From contig JAFVAS010000046.1 of assembly GCA_017480395.1 (NCBI GenBank), positions 1-8,040 on the forward strand: a stretch of 8,040 bases of DNA. Reading direction: 5' to 3'. How positions within the stretch are numbered: position 1 is the stretch's first letter; each line of letters starts with the position of its first letter. The position numbers and the translations under genes were made by a program. A model generated the notes under the pieces. It searched no databases. It was not told the origin of the DNA and worked only from the letters and a program-made list of their open reading frames with translations. This stretch comes from Oscillospiraceae bacterium (lineage in GTDB: Bacteria; Bacillota; Clostridia; Oscillospirales; Oscillospiraceae). This document shows, piece by piece, positions 1 to 5,678 of the stretch.

Positions 1-954
1 CAGCGGCCGCTCCACCCAGGAGCGCAGCAGGCGGGTGCCCATGGGCGTTTTCGTGTGGTCCAGCACCCAGAGCAGGCTGCCCTTCTTCTCGCCGCCCCGG
101 AGGGTCTCGGTCAGCTCCAGGTTGCGCCGGGCGGTCAGATCCAGCTCCATGAACCGGTCGCTCTCGTAGTGGCGCAGGGAGGAGAGATAGCTCAGGTCGG
201 TGCGCTGGGTCTCGTACAGATAGTTCAGCACGCCCCCCACCGCCCGGTAGGCCACCACCGACAGGTCGGCGGCCTGGGGAAACTGCTTTCTCGTCAGGGC
301 CATGGCCTCCTGGGGGAGGAAGCGGGTGTCGCCGCCGTTCTGCCAGTAGCAGCCCAGCTTGTCGGTCAGCAGTCCGGTCAGGGCGGGGATGGCCGCCGCC
401 TCCGGGGAGAGCAGCGCCTCCCGGGGGGCAAACCGGCCCAGCTCGTTGCAGGCGTGCTCCACCGCGTCGGCGCCAGTGAAGGCGGTGACCTCCGCCTCGC
501 CGGTGGAGATATCGCAGAAGCACAGGCCCACGCCGTCCTCGTCGGCGGCCACGGCGCAGATATAGTTGCTCTGGCCCGGGGTGAGCATGGCGTCGTCGGT
601 GACGGTGCCGGGGGTGACGATGCGGATGATGTCCCGGTTCACCAGCCCCTTGGCCTGGGCCGGGTCCTCGGTCTGCTCGCAGATGGCCACCTTGTAGCCC
701 TTGGCGATCAGCCGGGCCAGGTAGTTCTGGTAGGAGTGGTAGGGCACCCCGCACATGGGTACCTGCTCCTCCTTGCTCTTGCCCCGGTCCCGGGTGGTCA
801 GGGTGAGGTCCAGCTCCCGGGAGGCGGTGCGGGCATCGTCGTCAAACATCTCATAAAAGTCGCCCAGGCGGAAGAACAGCAGCGCGTCGGGATAGCGCTG
901 TTTGATCTCCAGATACTGCTTCCGCATGGGGGTGAGCTCTTCTTTTTTCGCCAT
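1..954 (-). CDS. mutS: DNA mismatch repair protein MutS, N-terminal part (gene runs off left edge)
   Basis: MutS recognises mismatched and looped-out bases in newly replicated DNA and, with MutL, starts their repair. The 318 visible residues cover the N-terminal mismatch-binding domain, the connector domain and the start of the core/lever domain. Domain I carries GDFYEMF at about residues 31-37; F33 and E35 form the Phe-X-Glu pair that wedges into the mismatch, which separates MutS from MutS2. The core begins at the LDLTARRNLEL segment near residue 280. The ATPase domain and C terminus lie outside the window. The ATG at 952-954 is preceded by AGGAAGG with a 6-base gap, a good ribosome binding site. 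The gene lies 19 bases after the membrane-protein gene and is probably the third gene of the miaB transcript. I see no frameshift in the visible part. The family call is secure; only completeness is unknown. Confidence 0.97.
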   Translation of the reverse strand, partial: MAKKEELTPMRKQYLEIKQRYPDALLFFRLGDFYEMFDDDARTASRELDLTLTTRDRGKSKEEQVPMCGVPYHSYQNYLARLIAKGYKVAICEQTEDPAQAKGLVNRDIIRIVTPGTVTDDAMLTPGQSNYICAVAADEDGVGLCFCDISTGEAEVTAFTGADAVEHACNELGRFAPREALLSPEAAAIPALTGLLTDKLGCYWQNGGDTRFLPQEAMALTRKQFPQAADLSVVAYRAVGGVLNYLYETQRTDLSYLSSLRHYESDRFMELDLTARRNLELTETLRGGEKKGSLLWVLDHTKTPMGTRLLRSWVERPL

Positions 955-973
955 GGAATTCCTTCCTGTTCTG

Positions 974-1510
974 TCAGTCTTGCGCGGCGGAGCGCTTGGC
1001 ATACCGCATGGGGAAATAGATCCCGGCGTCCAGCGCCGCCAGCCAGAGGAGCATCACCGCGTCCAGGGGGGCGCGGCCCAGAAAGATGGTCACGTCCACA
1101 TAGAGAAAGGTCAGGGCGGTGGCCAGCTCCACCAGCAGGGTGGCCAGGCGCAGGGGCCTGCCCTCCAGCCGCTCCACCCCCCGCCGCACGTCGGCGGGCA
1201 TGCGCCACATGTCCAGGGGCAGCAGCCGCAGCCCCAGCCGGATGGCCAGGGTGATGAGCCACATGACGATGGGCAGCGCCAGATAGAGCAGGCTGTTGTT
1301 GAGGTAGATCCCGCCGTAGTTCAGGGTGGCCGCCTCCCCGTGGCGCACGGTGAGGGCGTAGATGGCAAAGGCGGTCAGGCCCACCTGCACCGCCAGAGAG
1401 GCGATGGACAGCGCCCAGGTGAGCGGGGTCATGGGGATCTTTTTCCGCTCCCCCACGGTCTGGGGGGCGTGAAAGACCTGCTTGCGTTTTTTCTTCTTCT
1501 TGTTGGCCAT
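974..1510 (-). CDS. Uncharacterised four-helix membrane protein between miaB and mutS
   Basis: I cannot assign this 178-residue protein to a named family. It begins with a very basic cytoplasmic tail (MANKKKKKRK, then more Lys/Arg up to residue 24). Four likely membrane helices follow at about residues 29-54, 72-97, 120-144 and 149-169. Between helices 2 and 3 lies a basic loop (residues 100-120) containing a WRMPADVRRGVERLEGRP segment. The basic N terminus and positive loop suggest that both ends face the cytoplasm. The segment LNYGGIYLNNSLLYLALPI (about 63-81) faintly recalls the HFN..G motif of DUF1648/SdpI-like proteins, but this is weak. The ATG at 1508-1510 starts 4 bases after the miaB stop codon, with GAGGGG inside the miaB end as ribosome binding site, so translation is probably coupled to miaB. 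An in-frame start 36 bases further up would lie inside miaB and is less likely. Confidence 0.85.
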   Translation of the reverse strand: MANKKKKKRKQVFHAPQTVGERKKIPMTPLTWALSIASLAVQVGLTAFAIYALTVRHGEAATLNYGGIYLNNSLLYLALPIVMWLITLAIRLGLRLLPLDMWRMPADVRRGVERLEGRPLRLATLLVELATALTFLYVDVTIFLGRAPLDAVMLLWLAALDAGIYFPMRYAKRSAAQD

Positions 1511-1514
1511 GGCT

Positions 1515-2942
1515 TCAAGTCCCCTCGCCGTCGATGATCTCCCCAAAGAGCGCCCAGTTGGAGGCCCGGGTGATGCGGCAGGTGTGGAATGCGCCGATCA
1601 GCTCCTCCCCGCCGTCCAGGTGTACCAGCCGCCCCCCGTCGGTGCGGGCGGTCAGGGCGTGGCGGCCGTCGGTATTTTTGCCGTCCACCAGCACCCGCAG
1701 GGTCCTGCCCACATAGGCGGCGTGCCTCTCCGCCGAGATCTCGTTCTGCCGGGCCACCAGGCGCTGGAAGTTGGCGCTCTTCTCCTGCTTGGTCAGCACG
1801 TCCGCCATCTTCGCCGCCGGGGTTCCCTCCCGGGGGGAGTAGATAAAGGTGAACAGGGCGTCAAAGCGCACCTCCTCAATGAGCTTCAGGGTGTCCTCAA
1901 ACTCCTGGGTGGTCTCCCCGGGGAAGCCGACGATGACGTCGCTGGTCAGCACGATTTCCGGGATCAGCGCCCGCAGGCGGCGGATCTGATCCAGATACTG
2001 CGCCGACGTGTAGCCCCGGTTCATGGCCCGGAGCACCCGGTCGCTGCCCGCCTGGAAGGGCAGGTGCAGGCTGGGGGCCACCTTCTCGCACGCGGCCATG
2101 GTCTCAAAGAGCTTCTGGGTGGCGTCCTTGGGGTGGCTGGTCATGAAGCGCAGCAGGAAGTCCCCGGGGATGTCATTGCAGGCGCGCAGCAGGTCGGCGA
2201 AGTCGATGGAGAGGCCCAGATCCTTGCCGTAGGAGTTGACGTTCTGGCCCAGCAGGGTGATGTCCTTATAGCCCTCGGCCACCAGCTGCCGCACCTCGTC
2301 CAGAATGCGCTGGGGGTCCCGGGAGCGCTCCCGGCCCCGGACGTAGGGCACGATGCAGTAGGTGCAGAAGTTGTTGCAGCCGTACATGATGGAGACCCAG
2401 GCCTTCAGCGTCCCCTGCCGCACCACGGGCAGGCCCTCGGCGATGTTGCCGTCGCTGGCCTCGGTGGAGAAGATCCGCCCCCGGTGGGTCAGGATCTCAA
2501 ACAGGAACTGGGGAAATTTCCACAGCACATGGGGCCCGAAGACCAGATCCACATGCCGGAAGGAGCGGCGGATCTTCTCCGCCATATGGGGCTCCTGCAT
2601 GGCGCAGCCGCACAGGCAGATGATCTGATCCGGCTTTTTCTTCTTGGTGTGGGTCAGGGCCCCCACGTTGCCCAGCACCCGCATCTCCGCGTGCTCCCGC
2701 ACGGCGCAGGTGTTGATGACGATGACATCGGCCTCCTGCTCCACATCGGTGAAGCCGTAGCCCATCTCCTCCAGCAGGCCCCGGATGCGCTCCGAGTCCG
2801 CCTCGTTCTGCTGGCAGCCGTAGGTGTCCACCAGGGCCAGCGGCGCGTTGGGCCGCCCCTGGCTGATGGCGCGCACCCGGGCGCAGTAGTCCCGCTGCTC
2901 CTCCAGCGCCTCCTGGGATATGATGACAGTTTTCCGTTCCAA
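1515..2942 (-). CDS. miaB: tRNA-2-methylthio-N6-dimethylallyladenosine synthase MiaB (radical SAM methylthiotransferase)
   Basis: MiaB adds a methylthio group to i6A at position 37 of tRNAs that read UNN codons, which supports codon-anticodon pairing and reading frame. The 475-residue protein has the family's three parts. The N-terminal MTTase domain has cysteines C43 (TYGCQQNEAD), C79 (NTCAVRE) and C113 (CGCAMQ) for the auxiliary 4Fe-4S cluster. The radical SAM motif is C189-x3-C193-x2-C196 (GCNNFCTYCIVPYVRGRE). A C-terminal TRAM-like domain reads RTLRVLVDG onward. The start chosen is TTG at 2940-2942, because GGGAGGA lies 7 bases upstream and the protein then begins with the family-like ERKTVIIS. 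A further in-frame TTG at 3036-3038 falls inside the -35 box and would not be transcribed. The gene is first in a unit with the membrane protein and mutS, and diverges from niaR. Confidence 0.96.
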   Translation of the reverse strand: MERKTVIISQEALEEQRDYCARVRAISQGRPNAPLALVDTYGCQQNEADSERIRGLLEEMGYGFTDVEQEADVIVINTCAVREHAEMRVLGNVGALTHTKKKKPDQIICLCGCAMQEPHMAEKIRRSFRHVDLVFGPHVLWKFPQFLFEILTHRGRIFSTEASDGNIAEGLPVVRQGTLKAWVSIMYGCNNFCTYCIVPYVRGRERSRDPQRILDEVRQLVAEGYKDITLLGQNVNSYGKDLGLSIDFADLLRACNDIPGDFLLRFMTSHPKDATQKLFETMAACEKVAPSLHLPFQAGSDRVLRAMNRGYTSAQYLDQIRRLRALIPEIVLTSDVIVGFPGETTQEFEDTLKLIEEVRFDALFTFIYSPREGTPAAKMADVLTKQEKSANFQRLVARQNEISAERHAAYVGRTLRVLVDGKNTDGRHALTARTDGGRLVHLDGGEELIGAFHTCRITRASNWALFGEIIDGEGT

Positions 2943-3009
2943 AAGGGGGTCCTCCCGCGTCGGGCTCTGCCCCAAAGGGCAAAATCCCGCTATTTTTCCA
3001 TGATAGTCT

Positions 3010-3038
3010 AGTATAACAGTTTTCCCGCCGGGAGACAA
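3010..3038 (-). promoter_or_regulatory. Sigma-A-type promoter of miaB
   Basis: On the minus strand, TTGTCT at 3033-3038 (4 of 6 against TTGACA) and TATACT at 3010-3015 (5 of 6 against TATAAT) are separated by exactly 17 bases. Transcription would start near 3003, leaving a leader of about 60 bases before the TTG start of miaB. It probably drives the whole miaB-membrane protein-mutS unit, since I see no terminator between those genes. Confidence 0.75.
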
Positions 3039-3075
3039 GGCAAAATGTCCCGATTGGGACGGCTTTTTCGCCGAT

Positions 3076-3099
3076 CTGTCTTGACAGCTGTGTTATACT
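3076..3099 (+). promoter_or_regulatory. niaR promoter (extended -10) with an adjoining palindrome, possible NiaR operator
   Basis: TATACT at 3094-3099 is preceded by TG plus one base at 3091-3093, giving an extended -10 box that can work without a good -35. Directly upstream is the inverted repeat CTGTC-TT-GACAG (3076-3087), overlapped by the palindrome ACAGCTGT (3084-3091). The TTGACA at 3081-3086 is only 7 bases from the -10 and so cannot act as its -35. A TGTC-nn-GACA core resembles NiaR sites as I remember them, so autoregulation is plausible, but I could not check the motif. Confidence 0.55.
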
Positions 3100-3135
3100 C
3101 GAATCAGAAATCCATGTTTCCGCGGGGGTGAGATC

Positions 3136-3651
3136 ATGCACGCACAGCAGCGGCGGGAGGCGGTGCTCTCCCGGCTCAGGCCCGGTGCCGCGCCGGTCAG
3201 CGCCTCGGTGCTGGCCGGGGAATTCGGCGTCAGCCGCCAGATTATCGTGGGGGACATCGCCCTGCTCCGGGCGGCGGGCCACGCCATCCGCTCCACCCCC
3301 AGGGGCTACATCCGGGAGGGGGAGACCTCCGGCATCCTGCGCACCGTGGCGGTCAACCACCCGGAGGAGGCCATGGAGCAGGAGCTGACCCTCTGCGTCG
3401 ACAACGGCTGCACCGTCCTGGACGTGGCGGTGGAGCACCCGGTCTACGGTCTGCTGGTGGGGCAGCTCCAGATCGCCTCCCGCTATGATGTGGCCCAGTT
3501 CCTCCGGCGGGTGGGCTCCAGCAGCGCCCGGCCCCTGTCGGAGCTGACCTCCGGCATCCACCTGCACACCCTCCGCTGCCCCGACGAGGCCGCCTTCCAG
3601 CGGGTGTGCGACGCCCTGGATCAGATGGGCTATCTGCTGAAGGAGAGCTGA
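3136..3651 (+). CDS. niaR: NiaR-type transcriptional repressor of NAD metabolism (HTH plus 3H domain)
   Basis: NiaR (YrxA family) uses nicotinate as co-repressor to switch off de novo NAD synthesis (nadABC) and niacin uptake genes in many Firmicutes. The 171-residue length fits the family. Residues 5-60 form a winged helix-turn-helix with the recognition segment EFGVSRQIIVGDIALLR and the wing STPRGYI. Residues 67-171 form the 3H domain. The candidate metal ligands H75, E83, H142 and H144 are all present, and their spacing agrees with the nickel ligands I recall for the Thermotoga protein TM1602. The ATG at 3136 follows GGGGGTGA. The gene is a single-gene unit, divergent from miaB, closed by a strong terminator. 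No NAD synthesis or niacin transport gene is in the window, so its targets lie elsewhere. The family call is firm; the effector is inferred from the family. Confidence 0.93.
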   Translation: MHAQQRREAVLSRLRPGAAPVSASVLAGEFGVSRQIIVGDIALLRAAGHAIRSTPRGYIREGETSGILRTVAVNHPEEAMEQELTLCVDNGCTVLDVAVEHPVYGLLVGQLQIASRYDVAQFLRRVGSSSARPLSELTSGIHLHTLRCPDEAAFQRVCDALDQMGYLLKES

Positions 3652-3670
3652 GACAACCCACAAAACCCAC

Positions 3671-3705
3671 AAAACCGGCGGGATCCAAAAATCCCGCCGG
3701 TTTTT
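3671..3705 (+). terminator. Rho-independent terminator of niaR
   Basis: A perfect 14-bp stem (3671-3684 with 3691-3704, core CCGGCGGGAT) closes a six-base loop CCAAAA and ends in a TTTTT run. It starts 19 bases after the niaR stop codon and separates niaR from the next promoter at 3739. Confidence 0.93.
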
Positions 3706-3738
3706 GTCGAAAATACTTGTGCAAAATGAATTGTTTTG

Positions 3739-3767
3739 TTGACAGATATGGTAAAAACGAATATAAT
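3739..3767 (+). promoter_or_regulatory. Full-consensus sigma-A promoter of the DUF1508 gene
   Basis: TTGACA at 3739-3744 and TATAAT at 3762-3767 both match the consensus at all six positions and are exactly 17 bases apart. The spacer and flanks are AT-rich. Transcription would begin near 3774, giving a leader of about 87 bases that holds a small hairpin (GGGCAG at 3780-3785 with CTGCCC at 3800-3805). This predicts strong, largely constitutive transcription. Confidence 0.9.
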
Positions 3768-3860
3768 AAGGGCAGACTGGGGCAGAATCTTTGTGAATGC
3801 TGCCCTGATTTGACAGAGAGACCCCCCTCCGAGGGTGAAAAAGAAAGGCAGGTAACATCC

Positions 3861-4232
3861 ATGGGCAAGTTCGTAATCAAAAAGACCAAGACCGGCATCA
3901 AGTTCGATCTGAAGGCCACCAATGGCGAGGTCATCGCCACCTCCGAGGTCTACGTCGCCGAGGCCTCCTGCAGAAACGGCATCAAGAGCGTCACCGTGAA
4001 CGCGCCCATTGCCGCCCTGGAGGATCAGACCGTCGAGGGTTTTGAGACCCAGAAGAACCCCAAGTTCGAGGTCTACACCGACAAGCGCGGCGAGATCCGC
4101 TTCCGCCTCAAGGCCCGCAACGGCCAGATCATCGCCGTCTCCGAGGGCTACAAGACCAAGAAGTCCGCCCTCAACGGCATCGAGAGCATCCGCAAGAACG
4201 TGGTGGACGCCAAGATCGTCAAAGAGGATTGA
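3861..4232 (+). CDS. DUF1508 / UPF0339 (YegP-like) protein with two tandem repeats
   Basis: This 123-residue protein has two copies of the short DUF1508 unit, at about residues 3-53 and 68-119. The repeats align plainly: KFDLKATNGEVIATSEVY in the first and RFRLKARNGQIIAVSEGY in the second, each followed by a helix containing NGI(K/E)S. Proteins of this family (for example E. coli YegP) are small and soluble, fold as paired beta-alpha units, and have no agreed biochemical function. The protein is Lys/Arg-rich, with no signal peptide or membrane segment. The ATG at 3861 was chosen because the family begins with G-K-F/Y and because AGGCAGGT lies a few bases upstream. The open frame continues upstream to 3606 but there crosses the niaR end, the niaR terminator and the promoter. 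With a full-consensus promoter the gene is probably abundant in the cell. The family call is firm; the role is unknown. Confidence 0.93.
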   Translation: MGKFVIKKTKTGIKFDLKATNGEVIATSEVYVAEASCRNGIKSVTVNAPIAALEDQTVEGFETQKNPKFEVYTDKRGEIRFRLKARNGQIIAVSEGYKTKKSALNGIESIRKNVVDAKIVKED

Positions 4233-4250
4233 TCCCCTCGGTTTTTCCAC

Positions 4251-4292
4251 AAAAACAGCGCACCGGGAGCCCCAGGGCCCCCGGTGTGTTTT
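4251..4292. terminator. Two-way terminator between the convergent DUF1508 and flavoprotein genes
   Basis: CACCGGG (4261-4267) pairs with CCCGGTG (4280-4286), with a short inner helix of GCC and GGC inside. A-rich sequence lies on the left and TGTTTTGTTT on the right, so the hairpin carries a T-run in either reading direction. It lies between two stop codons that face each other, 18 bases past one and about 15 before the other, and fits as terminator for both genes. Confidence 0.85.
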
Positions 4293-4307
4293 GTTTGTAT
4301 GGCGGGT

Positions 4308-4934
4308 TCAGCGAATGAAGTTCGTGAAAACCTGCTCCTCCGTCTCCGGCAGGCCGTAGGTCTCCTTCCCCAGGCGGATGCTGCGCATCAGGAAGGTCAT
4401 GTTCCGCGCCAAAACCCGCATGATCTGCTTCCCCTCGTCGTCCTGCTCCGCCTCCCCCGGGGCGCCGCCGTGGATGCTGTTCCAGTACTGGCTGGACACC
4501 ACCGGCATCCCGGAGATGGTGAAGAATTTGTTCAGCTCGTCGAAGGCCGCGGAGCAGCCGCCCCGCCGGCAGCAGACCACGCTGGCCCCCACCTTCATGG
4601 TCTTGTCAAAGTGGGTGCTGAAGAACAGCCGCTGCAGGCAGGCCACCAGGGTGGCGTTGGCCGAGGCGTAGTACACCGGCGTCGCCACCACCAGGCCGTC
4701 CGCCGCCTCAAACTTGGGGGCCACCTCGTTGACGATGTCATCAAAGACGCATTTCCCCCGCTCATAGCAGCTGCCGCAGCTGATGCAGCCCCGGATGCTC
4801 CGGGCACCGAGCTGGATGGTCTCCGTCTCCACTCCGTTCTCGGCGAAGACTCCCTCCATCTCCCGCAGGGCGATGGAGGTGTTGCCCCCCACCCGGGGGC
4901 TGCCGTTGAGGATCAGGACCTTGCAGTCAGACAT
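4308..4934 (-). CDS. Flavodoxin-fold NAD(P)H oxidoreductase with a compact four-cysteine motif (iron-sulfur flavoprotein-like)
   Basis: This 208-residue protein belongs to the NADPH-dependent FMN reductase / iron-sulfur flavoprotein superfamily. It begins with the Rossmann-like strand KVLILNGSPR and the FMN phosphate loop GSPRVGGNT (residues 11-19). A second flavin-contacting stretch, TPVYYASANA, is at 85-94. Residues 50-62 hold C-x2-C-x2-C-x5-C, the spacing that binds a 4Fe-4S cluster in Isf proteins, so electron transfer from a cluster to FMN is likely; donor and acceptor are unknown. Three further cysteines (121, 122, 127) lie in CCRRGGC. An upstream in-frame ATG at 4955 would add MNKEELN, but its ribosome binding site would lie at or before the predicted transcript start. 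The ATG at 4934 has AAGGAGG 8 bases upstream and is preferred. The gene stands alone with its own promoter. The family call is firm; the substrate is not known. Confidence 0.9.
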   Translation of the reverse strand: MSDCKVLILNGSPRVGGNTSIALREMEGVFAENGVETETIQLGARSIRGCISCGSCYERGKCVFDDIVNEVAPKFEAADGLVVATPVYYASANATLVACLQRLFFSTHFDKTMKVGASVVCCRRGGCSAAFDELNKFFTISGMPVVSSQYWNSIHGGAPGEAEQDDEGKQIMRVLARNMTFLMRSIRLGKETYGLPETEEQVFTNFIR

Positions 4935-4940
4935 GTTCAG

Positions 4941-4949
4941 TTCCTCCTT
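4941..4949 (-). promoter_or_regulatory. Ribosome binding site that decides the flavoprotein start
   Basis: On the minus strand, AAGGAGG (4943-4949) sits about 8 bases before the ATG at 4934. The rival GGAGGTG at 4966-4972, for the ATG at 4955, lies at the predicted +1 position and would probably be missing from the mRNA. Confidence 0.75.
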
Positions 4950-4972
4950 GTTCATTTTCTTGATACACCTCC

Positions 4973-5001
4973 ATTTTATTTTTCTTTGGAAGTCTTGTCA
5001 A
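4973..5001 (-). promoter_or_regulatory. Sigma-A promoter of the flavoprotein gene
   Basis: On the minus strand, a perfect TTGACA (4996-5001) and TAAAAT (4973-4978, 5 of 6) are 17 bases apart; the predicted transcript start is near 4966. The -35 is embedded in the palindrome CTTGACAAG (4994-5002), which could serve as an operator but may be chance. The promoter begins only 2 bases after the hsp20 terminator. Confidence 0.82.
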
Positions 5002-5003
5002 GC

Positions 5004-5034
5004 AAAACCCCGGAGCCGTTGGCTCCGGGGTTTT
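5004..5034 (-). terminator. Rho-independent terminator of the hsp20 gene
   Basis: A perfect 14-bp stem (5004-5017 with 5021-5034, core CCCCGGAGCC) closes a three-base loop and leaves a TTTT run on either strand. Read leftward it comes about 46 bases after the hsp20 stop codon, and it separates hsp20 from the flavoprotein promoter. Confidence 0.88.
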
Positions 5035-5080
5035 CTCCAGATCTCGGGGGTTCCTTGTGGGCCGCCCTTCGGGCAGGCGC

Positions 5081-5560
5081 TCACTCGATGGCGATGACCT
5101 TCTTCTGGGGCAGTTGGGGCTGGTTGACCTTCTTGGGGATGGTCAGGGTCAGCACCCCGTCCTCATAGCGGGCGCCGATCTCCTCCTCGGTGACGTTGTC
5201 GCCGACGTAGAAGCTGCGGCTCATGGTGCCGACAAAGCGCTCCCGGCGGATATACCGGCCCTCCTCCGGGGCGGGGGTGTCCTGATCCAGGCCCTTCCGG
5301 GCGGTGATAACCAGGTGGCCCTGCTCCAGCTCCAGGGACAGCTCCTCCTTCTTGAAGCCGGGCAGCTCCACCGCCAGCTCGTAGTGGTCGTCCCGCTCCC
5401 GCACGTCGGTCTTCATCATGTTCTCGGCGTGGTGGCCGTACAGCTTGCGCTGGGCCTGACGCATCGGGCGGTCGTCAAAGGTGGGGAAATCGAAATCAAA
5501 GAAATCATTGAAGAAACCGTCAAACAGGTTCTCTCCGTACAGTCTGGGCATCAACATCAT
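5081..5560 (-). CDS. Small heat-shock protein, Hsp20 / alpha-crystallin family
   Basis: An ATP-independent chaperone that holds unfolding proteins during heat or other stress until other chaperones refold them. The 159-residue length is typical. The N-terminal arm (1-47) is Phe/Asp-rich (NLFDGFFNDFFDFDF), as expected for the substrate-binding, oligomer-forming part. The alpha-crystallin domain spans about 48-143: it opens with MKTDVRERDDHYELAVELPGF and ends with the signature GVLTLTIPK (135-143). The C terminus carries the I-A-I (156-158) version of the I-x-I motif that docks between subunits. The ATG at 5560 was chosen because AAAAAGGAG lies 6 bases upstream; a TTG one codon earlier is too close to it. 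The gene is monocistronic, with a CIRCE-type operator over its promoter and a terminator behind it. Its divergent neighbour is a thioesterase. I see nothing broken or missing. Confidence 0.96.
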   Translation of the reverse strand: MMLMPRLYGENLFDGFFNDFFDFDFPTFDDRPMRQAQRKLYGHHAENMMKTDVRERDDHYELAVELPGFKKEELSLELEQGHLVITARKGLDQDTPAPEEGRYIRRERFVGTMSRSFYVGDNVTEEEIGARYEDGVLTLTIPKKVNQPQLPQKKVIAIE

Positions 5561-5564
5561 CAAT

Positions 5565-5599
5565 CGCTCCTTTTTAAAAATATGATTTGGAATGGAGCA
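5565..5599 (-). promoter_or_regulatory. Possible helix hiding the hsp20 ribosome binding site
   Basis: In the hsp20 leader, UGCUCC (5594-5599) can pair with GGAGCG (5565-5570), which contains the GGAG ribosome binding site. This gives a six-pair helix with one G-U pair and a 23-base AU-rich loop. GAGCA at 5621-5625 can compete for the same UGCUC. Such a weak helix could open with heat, as RNA thermometers do, but the pairing was found by eye and may be chance. Confidence 0.35.
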
Positions 5600-5649
5600 G
5601 CGGGGCGGGTCTCCCGGGGTTGCTCGCCCTTGTCCTTCGTTCTGCCCCT

Positions 5650-5678
5650 GTTATACACCCGCGAATTAGCAATGTCAA
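5650..5678 (-). promoter_or_regulatory. Sigma-A promoter of hsp20
   Basis: On the minus strand, a perfect TTGACA (5673-5678) and TATAAC (5650-5655, 5 of 6) are 17 bases apart. The predicted transcript start is near 5643, leaving a leader of about 83 bases. The -35 lies within the CIRCE-type element, so bound HrcA would block RNA polymerase. Confidence 0.85.

Noticed and set aside
55..1254. A 399-codon open frame on the plus strand across mutS and the membrane-protein gene
   Set aside because: It is antisense to two real genes, ends in a low-complexity Ala/Pro/Arg-rich tail and shows no family motif.
1482..3011. A 509-codon open frame on the plus strand across miaB
   Set aside because: It runs antisense to a clear miaB, has a Gly/Pro/His-rich composition typical of reading GC-rich coding DNA backwards, and has no ribosome binding site or recognisable domain.
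3081..3099. TTGACA and TATACT upstream of niaR as a standard -35/-10 pair
   Set aside because: They are only 7 bases apart. The -10 is better explained as an extended -10, and the TTGACA as part of a palindrome.
3654..3676. ACCCACAAA repeated units after the niaR stop codon, as a repeat or CRISPR-like array
   Set aside because: There are only about two short copies running into the terminator stem; too few and too short to be an array.
2497..3858. A 453-codon open frame on the minus strand across miaB, the promoter region and niaR
   Set aside because: It crosses two divergent promoters and the niaR terminator, and lies antisense to niaR and out of frame with miaB.
4284..5168. A 294-codon plus-strand open frame over the flavoprotein gene
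   Set aside because: It is antisense to the flavoprotein and part of hsp20, and it includes terminator and promoter sequence in its reading.
5571..5580. TTTTTAAAAA in the hsp20 leader as a fourU-type thermometer
   Set aside because: The U-run directly abuts the A-run with no room for a hairpin loop, so it cannot fold back on the adjacent ribosome binding site as a fourU element does.
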